From Desulfobacterales bacterium (GTDB taxonomy: Bacteria; Desulfobacterota; Desulfobacteria; Desulfobacterales; RPRI01): a DNA stretch of 5,299 bases. The notes beneath the pieces are model-generated. The model had not been told where the DNA came from. It made no database searches and saw only the letters and a program-made list of their open reading frames with translations. The DNA lies in NCBI GenBank assembly GCA_020052975.1, contig JAGVOC010000137.1, positions 1 through 5,299 of the forward strand, given 5' to 3'. Made by a program: the position numbers and the translations under genes. Shown in pieces: positions 5,001 to 5,299 of the stretch; the stretch's first letter is position 1, and every line of letters begins with the position of its first letter.

Positions 5001-5066
5001 ACAATATAAAGGTTTCATTAAATAATTATTCCGAGTTTTTTCAATAGGTTTATTAAGGTCTATGGG

Positions 5067-5299
5067 ATGAAACTGACCATAAAGCGAAAGTTGCTCTTTA
5101 GTTATATGGCTATGGTTCTATTGACTGTTCTGGCCAGCACTTATGCTGTAATCAGTTTGCAGAACCTGAATAAGCTGGCATACACCATAATCAGTCAGGA
5201 TTTTATGGCACTTGAAACCAGCAAGACGATGATGGATGCCCTGCTTGCCCAGGAGAGCGCCGAAAAAAAATATCTGATCCTTAAAGACCCATCCCTTGC
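5067..5299 (+). CDS. Membrane sensor protein, N-terminal part (histidine kinase or chemoreceptor)
   Basis: Seventy-seven codons are visible before the window ends. The protein starts MKLTIKRKLLFSYM, with basic residues before a membrane span at about 9-30, a typical inside-to-outside anchor. It continues into a charged helical region with ALLAQESAEKKYLILKDP (58-75). This helix pattern, with a QE..EKKYLIL stretch, is typical of the periplasmic four-helix-bundle sensing domains that open many sensor histidine kinases and methyl-accepting chemotaxis proteins. Which of the two cannot be told, because the signalling part is outside the window. ATG 5067 is chosen over ATG 5062, which meets a stop two codons later; a weak AAGG at 5055-5058 precedes it. 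It is divergent from fba, with no evident functional link. Confidence 0.78.
   Translation, partial: MKLTIKRKLLFSYMAMVLLTVLASTYAVISLQNLNKLAYTIISQDFMALETSKTMMDALLAQESAEKKYLILKDPSL

Overview
The window reads as the business end of a chromosomal (sedentary-type) integron next to housekeeping DNA. From left to right it holds two promoterless-looking gene cassettes on the minus strand (4-881 and 882-1934), each ending in a foldable attC site; an attI-like recombination site (about 1929-1960); a near-consensus minus-strand promoter in the Pc position (1968-1996); and a divergent integron integrase gene, intI (2168-3457, +), with its own promoter and a palindromic operator candidate. The layout follows the textbook rule: intI points one way, attI lies just upstream of its start, and the cassettes run the other way from attI.

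The first cassette carries a 279-residue protein of unknown function. It also carries a counter-oriented 42-codon reading frame for a single-span membrane peptide. The second cassette carries a 254-residue protein with one N-terminal membrane anchor. I recognise neither large protein. Both cassettes look AT-richer than the rest of the window, as expected for captured genes.

Right of intI lies a roughly 290-base stretch of imperfect repeats and nested inverted repeats (about 3477-3755). It includes a perfect 24-base direct repeat whose second copy overlaps the last two codons of the next gene. Then comes a class II fructose-bisphosphate aldolase gene (3751-4746, -) with a structured 5' leader, and divergently the start of a membrane sensor protein (5067 to the window end, +), probably a histidine kinase or chemoreceptor.

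The organism is a bacterium of moderate to low GC. The long form of IntI, the unknown cassettes, the aldolase type and the repeat-rich spacer suggest a deltaproteobacterial (Desulfobacterota-like) or similar environmental genome. This is inference from general resemblance and not a firm assignment. Functionally, IntI would excise and insert cassettes at attI and attC, Pc would transcribe the newest cassettes, and the aldolase and sensor genes appear to be unrelated chromosomal neighbours.
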